DNA of 10,294 bases. Origin: an uncultured Phascolarctobacterium sp. (GTDB lineage: Bacteria; Bacillota; Negativicutes; Acidaminococcales; Acidaminococcaceae). The notes below the pieces were generated by a model. It saw only the letters and a list, made by a program, of their open reading frames with translations, searched no databases and was not told where the DNA came from. Of this stretch, positions 5,944 to 10,294 are shown piece after piece (the stretch's first letter is position 1; the number at the start of each line of letters is the position of its first letter). The DNA is taken from contig NZ_CALDXR010000001.1 in the NCBI RefSeq assembly GCF_937920985.1, positions 1 through 10,294 on the forward strand, given 5' to 3'. Both the position numbers and the translations under genes were made by a program.

Positions 5944-7488
5944 AAAGAAGGATTTGATATCCGTGTAGAAGTTAATGCTGACCTTAAAGGCGGTATTATC
6001 TCTAGTGAAGCCGAAAAAGACAAAAATAAAATCTCCACAGGTACACTTACCTATGAAGATATTCAGAACAAAGCGGATTATAAAGCCGGAAGTATTGGTA
6101 TCAATGTCGATACATCTAAGAATGCTAAGAACAAAGATGCAGGTGTAACGCCTAACATTGGTGTAGGTGCTAAAGATAATGCTGAAAGCGTAACCAAGGC
6201 AACTGTTTCTGAAGGTGAGATTGAAATCAGGGATAAAGGGAACCAGAAGCAGGATCTTAAAGACTTGAATCGTGATACACACAATAGTCTTAATAAGCTT
6301 GGTGAAATCTTTGATAAGACGAAGGTTGAAGAACGTCAAGATCTCGCTGGACTTTTTGGAGAGATTGCATATAAAGTAGTAGGCGATTTGGCTATAAAAA
6401 ATGACTGGCAAGAAGGCAGTGCAGAAAAGAATGCTCTTCATGCTCTTGTAGGTGGTATCATGAGTGAACTTACTAACAGTGGATTCTTGGCAGGGGCATC
6501 TGGTGCTATGATTAACGAAATGATTCAGGATAAATTGAGCTATATGTTCAAGGATAATCCTGCAATGCATCAATGGTCAAGTGCTCTAATTGGTGGCGTA
6601 GTAGCTCAGGTTGTAGCTGCTGATGCGCAGGTGGGAGCATCTACTGCTTCTAGTGGTACGAAGAATAATTATTTGACTCATGAACAATATGCTACTATGC
6701 AGAAAGAACTTGATGCTTGTGAAAATGATGCTGAACGACAAAAAGTAATTGAAAAGTACCAAATTATTGATGAAGTTCAAAATCAATTGTGGTACTTAAT
6801 GCATAACTATGATGGTGAATTAGTAGAAGTTGGTCTTAGTTTAGAGGGGACTATTGTTAGGCTTGCTCCTACAGCTAATTATGAATGCCAAATTCCTGAA
6901 GTTAACGCAATATTGGATAAGGCAAAATCTGATGATGATTATATTTATACTTTACCTGATGGTAGTACTTGGGCGGTTAGTTTAGAAGGCGATAAAAATG
7001 TGCTATACAAAGTTTTACCACCAGATGTTGCTAAAAAAGCATTGTTAGATGGTACCAATGGTTTAGTGAAAAATGGTATATTACCTAATCCGAAGGAAAT
7101 GAAACAAGATTACAGTTACGTATATGTTGGTGTAGGGATTTCAAAAAGTTTGGCTAGCAGTGGAGGAGGTGTTATTGATAAGGAAGGAAATGTATATGTA
7201 TTTGATCAAGAGCAATCAGGATTTGGAGTTTCTACGCCTGTGTACGGTGGATATGGTAATGGATATATTGAAAATGGATTTAAAGAAAAATATAAAGTAA
7301 ATATTATTGATGTTATAGCAGGAGATAGTAGTGGCTTTGGGGCATCTTCAATAATAAGTTCTGGCGTATCAGTAACAGATGATAAAAATATTATAACAGT
7401 AGAAATTGGAGTGGAATCATCAGCTGGTGTGACTATATATGCTAGGCGTCATGCAAAGTTTATTGGTAATATATACAGTGGAGAGTAA
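5923..7488 (+). CDS. Orphan CdiA fragment 2: end of FHA-2, GTKNN pretoxin and glycine-rich toxin tail
   Basis: The frame is open after a stop at 5920-5922, and similarity to the main gene begins at 5944 (EGFDI, matching main 2799). There is no ATG, GTG or TTG in frame before a TTG at 6265, which lies inside the pretoxin and has no good ribosome binding site, so this is a cassette without its own start. It contains ADLKGGIISSEAEKDKNKIS, TYEDIQNKADYKAG, the pretoxin NSLNKLGEIFDKTK to SGTKNN (6655-6669), and a 272-residue tail. The tail begins with YLTHEQYATMQKELDACEND, a helical probable entry domain, continues through TLPDGSTWAVSLEGDKNVLY, and ends in glycine-rich strands: YVYVGVGISKSLASSGGG, KEGNVYVF, GGYGNGY, SGFGASSIISSGVSV, GVESSAGVTIYARR. 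The last pattern reminds me of glycine-rich beta C-termini on some RHS/YD-repeat polymorphic toxins. No catalytic motif is visible. Confidence 0.75.
   Translation: MSTIFIIKEGFDIRVEVNADLKGGIISSEAEKDKNKISTGTLTYEDIQNKADYKAGSIGINVDTSKNAKNKDAGVTPNIGVGAKDNAESVTKATVSEGEIEIRDKGNQKQDLKDLNRDTHNSLNKLGEIFDKTKVEERQDLAGLFGEIAYKVVGDLAIKNDWQEGSAEKNALHALVGGIMSELTNSGFLAGASGAMINEMIQDKLSYMFKDNPAMHQWSSALIGGVVAQVVAADAQVGASTASSGTKNNYLTHEQYATMQKELDACENDAERQKVIEKYQIIDEVQNQLWYLMHNYDGELVEVGLSLEGTIVRLAPTANYECQIPEVNAILDKAKSDDDYIYTLPDGSTWAVSLEGDKNVLYKVLPPDVAKKALLDGTNGLVKNGILPNPKEMKQDYSYVYVGVGISKSLASSGGGVIDKEGNVYVFDQEQSGFGVSTPVYGGYGNGYIENGFKEKYKVNIIDVIAGDSSGFGASSIISSGVSVTDDKNIITVEIGVESSAGVTIYARRHAKFIGNIYSGE
6085..6669 (+). 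repeat. Pretoxin repeat, copy 3 of 3 (GTKNN variant)
   Basis: It is the same subtype as copy 1, with DWQEGSAEKNALHALVGGIM and MHQWSSALIGGVVAQVVAAD. The leader NVDTSKNAKNKDAGVTPNIG differs from the other two copies. Confidence 0.75.
7480..7485 (+). promoter_or_regulatory. Ribosome binding site deciding the start of immunity gene 3
   Basis: GGAGAG lies 7 bases before the ATG at 7493 and overlaps the last toxin codons. It argues against the in-frame ATG at 7439, which would place 54 bases inside the toxin. Confidence 0.7.
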
Positions 7489-7492
7489 TACA

Positions 7493-7915
7493 ATGAAAAT
7501 ATTGAAAATTATAGTATCAGTCTTTGTTGTATTCATGATGTTGAAACCATTTTCTAATACTCCTGGTTCACAAATACCGGTATCATACAATTTAAAGCAA
7601 GTATTTTGCAAAGAAAGTGCTCAATTAAAAATAAACGAACTGGAAGAAGTTGAAAGGGACTTTTTTAGGCAAAATGTATACATTATTTCTTATAAATCTC
7701 CAATAGAAAAGATTGAAAAAGATAAGATGAAGGTGTTGATAAAAGAAAAATTAGAAAAAAACAATTGGGTTTATCAGCGAGAGTACAGATCAATACATGA
7801 AACTAATCCTCTTAACTTCACAATGAGGTTTAAGAAAAAAGATTATTTATGTGATGTTGAATTTACTAGTTACAATATTATCATAAGATTTTGGAGTAGG
7901 TTCTATCATGAATAA
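7493..7915 (+). CDS. Membrane-anchored or exported CdiI immunity candidate for orphan toxin 2
   Basis: The gene encodes 140 residues and starts 4 bases after the toxin stop behind GGAGAG. The N-terminus, MKILKIIVSVFVVFMMLKPF, is a positively charged then hydrophobic segment, either an uncleaved membrane anchor or a signal peptide; no clear lipobox is present. The rest is a small mixed alpha/beta domain with many charged residues: INELEEVERDFFRQN, then a Lys-rich helix EKIEKDKMKVLIKEKLEKNN, then strands ending FTSYNIIIRFWSRFYHE. A periplasm-facing, membrane-tethered immunity protein would fit a toxin acting at the inner membrane. The role is inferred from position, and I do not recognise a named family. 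Confidence 0.65.
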   Translation: MKILKIIVSVFVVFMMLKPFSNTPGSQIPVSYNLKQVFCKESAQLKINELEEVERDFFRQNVYIISYKSPIEKIEKDKMKVLIKEKLEKNNWVYQREYRSIHETNPLNFTMRFKKKDYLCDVEFTSYNIIIRFWSRFYHE

Positions 7916-10294
7916 AAGGAGGTTGGCAATCGACTTGGCGATGGTTATTTTGAACAGCAGCTAGTTTTGCAGCAGATTGGTACGCTGACGGGCAAGAAAT
8001 ATCTTGGCGATTACGGCAGCGATATGGAGCAGTTTGCTGCCCTGATGAACGCAGGCGCAGTAGTTGCGGAAGCAATGGATTTGAAGGTTGGCGTAGCACT
8101 GACAGCAGAGCAGATGGCAAGCCTGACCACAGATATTGTCTGGCTGGTGGAAGAAGTAGTCAACGGCGAAAAGGTTCTTGTACCGGAGGTGTTCCTGGCA
8201 CAGGTGCGCAGCGAAGATTTGCGTCCTGATGGTGCGCTCATCGTAGGCGGTGAGGTAGAGCTGTACTCCAAGCAGGATATCAAGAACATGGGTAACATCA
8301 GAAGCGATGGTACTATAGCTTTGCGCGCAGAAAATGTTAGCAATAAAGGTGATATCGCAGGTGAAAACCTGAAGATAAAAGCAGAAAAGAATATTACTAA
8401 CAGTGGTACAATGCGTGCGAAAGTGGATGCATTGCTGCAAGCGGAGAACATCACCAACGAAGCAACTTTTAGCCAAAAACAATATAAGGAGCTGAACCAG
8501 AAAAAGCTTGAAGCAACTGGTTCTATTAGTACTGGGCAGAATATGACGCTGGATGCAGGCAACAGCATCACTAACAAAGGAGCAAATCTGACTGCAGGCA
8601 AAAATTTAACTTTGAACGCCAACGATGTTGATATCGTAACGGTAGCAAATGAAAAGCATGTTGCCTTAGCTTATGGCAGTTCTTCAGCAGAAATCCATGA
8701 CGTGCAGCACCAGCAAAGTGCGCTGAGTGGCGAGAATATCCGCCTGAATGCGAAAAAGGACATCAGCATTGCTGGTGGTATTTTGAGTGCGAAAAATGAT
8801 GTGGACTTGAATGCTAAAGGCGATGTGAACCTGACTGCTGTCAAAGATTTGTACAGCGAAGAAAGCGAAGTGGGCAACCGTGGCGGCAGCTATTACAACC
8901 ATAACAAGCAGGTGGATGAGGCTGTAAAAGGCACAACTATTGCGGCGAAGAACGATATCAGTATTGCGAGCGGCAACAATATAAATATTAAAGGCAGCAA
9001 CGTAGCCAGTGAAGCAGGAAAAGCAGACTTGGCTGCCGAAAATAATATAAATATTGCTAATGAAACAGAATACCACGAGCGCCTGCACGAAGAGCACAAC
9101 AAGGTCAGTGGATTGCTTTCGTCCAAAACAACGGATATTTACGATTATAGTAAGCAGAATGCTGTTGTCGGCAGCAATGTGTCTGCCGGAGAGCTTGCGA
9201 TTAGCAGTAAAAAAGATACGAATATTACAGGCAGCAACGTAGTTGCAGATAATGACGTAAGCGTAAAAACCGGCGGCAGTATGAATATCGGCAGTGCGGA
9301 GCAAACAAGCGAAAGCGAATACAGAAAATCTGTAAAGAAGAGCGGTGTGTTTGCTGGCGGTGGCTTGGGCTTTACCATTGGCAAGGAAAAGCAGAAGGAC
9401 CAGTACGCCAACCAGAACACTGAGCAGGTGGGAAGCACAGTTGGCAGTGTTAAAGGCAATGTGAAACTAGATGCAGATAAGGCTGCGAACGTTAAAGGCA
9501 GCAGTGTTGTTGCGGGTAAGGATATAAATATTACTGGCGAAAATGTCAGCATTGAAAACAGCAACAGCGTTTATAATGCTCAGGAGAAGCATGAGTTTAA
9601 AAGAACAGGTCTGAGTGTTTCGGTGGGCGGCGCTTATGTAGATGTTGTAAATAACGCAGCGAACAGCGTAAAACATGCAACAGATGTTGAAGATAAACGC
9701 CTTGGTGCTTTAGTTGCTGTCAAAGGATACAAGGATGCTGATAAAGCTATCAAAAATATTAAAAGCAATGGCGGTGGCAAGGTAACCGAAAACTTGTCTA
9801 TTAATGTCAGCCTTGGCACAACGAAGAGCAAGAGTGAAAGTAATAGCACAACAACAGTAGCTAACGCCAGCGAAGTAAAGGCGGGAGGAGATGTTAATGT
9901 TACTTCTACGAAGAAAGATATTAATATCACTGGCAGCAATGTTGAAGGCAAGGACGTTACCTTAAACGCTAAAGAAAACCTTAATATAACTGCGTCTAAA
10001 AATACTAATAAAACGGAGCAAAACAGTAAATCCAGCAGTGCAAGTGTTGGCGCAAGGCTAGAACTTGGCAAAGGCCCAAGCTACAGCATTTCTGGCAGTA
10101 TGTCCAAGGGAGAAGTGTCTGCAAATGGCACAACCTATAACGAAAGCAATGTGACCGCCAATAAAGATTTAAGTTTTGCAAGTGGTAATGACACCAACAT
10201 TAAAGGCGGCAAGCTGAGCGGTGAAAAAGTAACTGGTAGCGTAGGCGGAGACCTTAATATTGAAAGCAAACAGGACAGCAACAATTACAAAGAA
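7916..10294 (+). CDS. Third CdiA cassette: second copy of the pre-FHA-2 segment and FHA-2 repeats, open at right edge
   Basis: After the TAA at 7913-7915 the same frame is open to the window end, giving about 793 residues. From VGNRLGDGYFEQQLVLQQIG onward it aligns with the main gene at a constant offset of 7622 bases (303 to 2672 match 7925 to 10294) with no net insertion or deletion. It repeats the pre-FHA-2 segment and five of the FHA-2 cores, and stops short of the pretoxin. There is no ATG near the start: the first is at 8024, without a ribosome binding site, and a TTG lies at 7967. It is therefore either a long orphan cassette or the 3' part of a duplicated cdiA. Differences from the main copy keep the frame and many are synonymous, so the copy has not decayed. 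A pretoxin, toxin and immunity gene probably follow beyond the window. Confidence 0.8.
7925..10294 (+). repeat. Long direct repeat, copy B (third cassette)
   Basis: This is the partner of 303-2672. Identical blocks are 7979-8530 and 9626-10022; the block between them (8531-9625) is diverged. The left border falls at about 7918-7925, immediately after the stop codon of immunity gene 3, where AAAGG is shared by chance or by recombination. Confidence 0.9.

Noticed and set aside
6265..7488. Orphan 2 as an independent gene starting at TTG 6265
   Set aside because: The TTG lies in the middle of the conserved pretoxin (DLNRDTHNSLNK), similarity continues upstream to 5944 in the same frame, and no proper ribosome binding site precedes it.
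7439..7492. Earlier ATG (7439) as start of immunity gene 3
   Set aside because: It lies inside the toxin's last codons, and the ATG at 7493 has GGAGAG at 7 bases followed by a typical charged-then-hydrophobic N-terminus.

Overview
The window is one arm of a contact-dependent growth inhibition (CDI) / filamentous haemagglutinin locus. Every gene reads on the + strand. The pretoxin modules end in GTKNN or ATKYN instead of the enterobacterial VENN, and the FHA part is Asn/Lys/Ser-rich with many Lys codons. That pretoxin style is one I associate with Negativicutes (diderm Firmicutes such as Selenomonas, Megamonas, Mitsuokella or Veillonella relatives). The assignment is an inference from recollection of the family, and the genus is not determined.

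Layout. (1) Positions 1-4157: the C-terminal 1384 residues of a large CdiA-like exoprotein that is open at the left edge. It contains the conserved segment before FHA-2, the FHA-2 repeats, a GTKNN pretoxin module and a glycine-rich C-terminal toxin domain. (2) 4178-4390: a 70-residue two-helix membrane protein, the probable cognate immunity protein. (3) 4380-5431: a first orphan CdiA-CT cassette with an ATKYN pretoxin, joined directly to the end of that immunity gene and broken by a one-base frameshift in an A tract at 4961-4966. A toxin domain and its probable soluble immunity protein (5433-5906) follow. (4) 5923-7488: a second orphan cassette with a GTKNN pretoxin and another glycine-rich beta-type C-terminus, followed by a membrane-anchored immunity candidate (7493-7915). 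(5) 7916-10294: a third cassette that starts far upstream, at the segment before FHA-2, and re-runs about 2.37 kb of the main gene at a constant offset of 7622 bases. It is still open at the right edge.

How they work together. The main CdiA would be exported by a two-partner (CdiB) transporter lying outside the window, would deliver its C-terminal toxin into neighbouring bacteria, and the immunity gene would protect siblings. The downstream cassettes have no visible start signals for the CdiA pieces but carry good ribosome binding sites for the immunity genes. This is the usual form of a silent reservoir: homologous recombination in the shared FHA-2/pretoxin sequence can replace the active toxin-immunity pair. 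The toxin tails and immunity genes are visibly more A/T-rich than the FHA/pretoxin parts, consistent with separate acquisition.

The points of greatest interest are two unrelated-looking glycine-rich toxin tails that are each paired with a membrane immunity protein, the A-tract frameshift that splits orphan 1, and the mosaic of perfectly identical and about 10% diverged blocks between the main gene and the third cassette. There is no gene-free stretch over 300 bases. I saw no RNA genes, CRISPR array or transposase.
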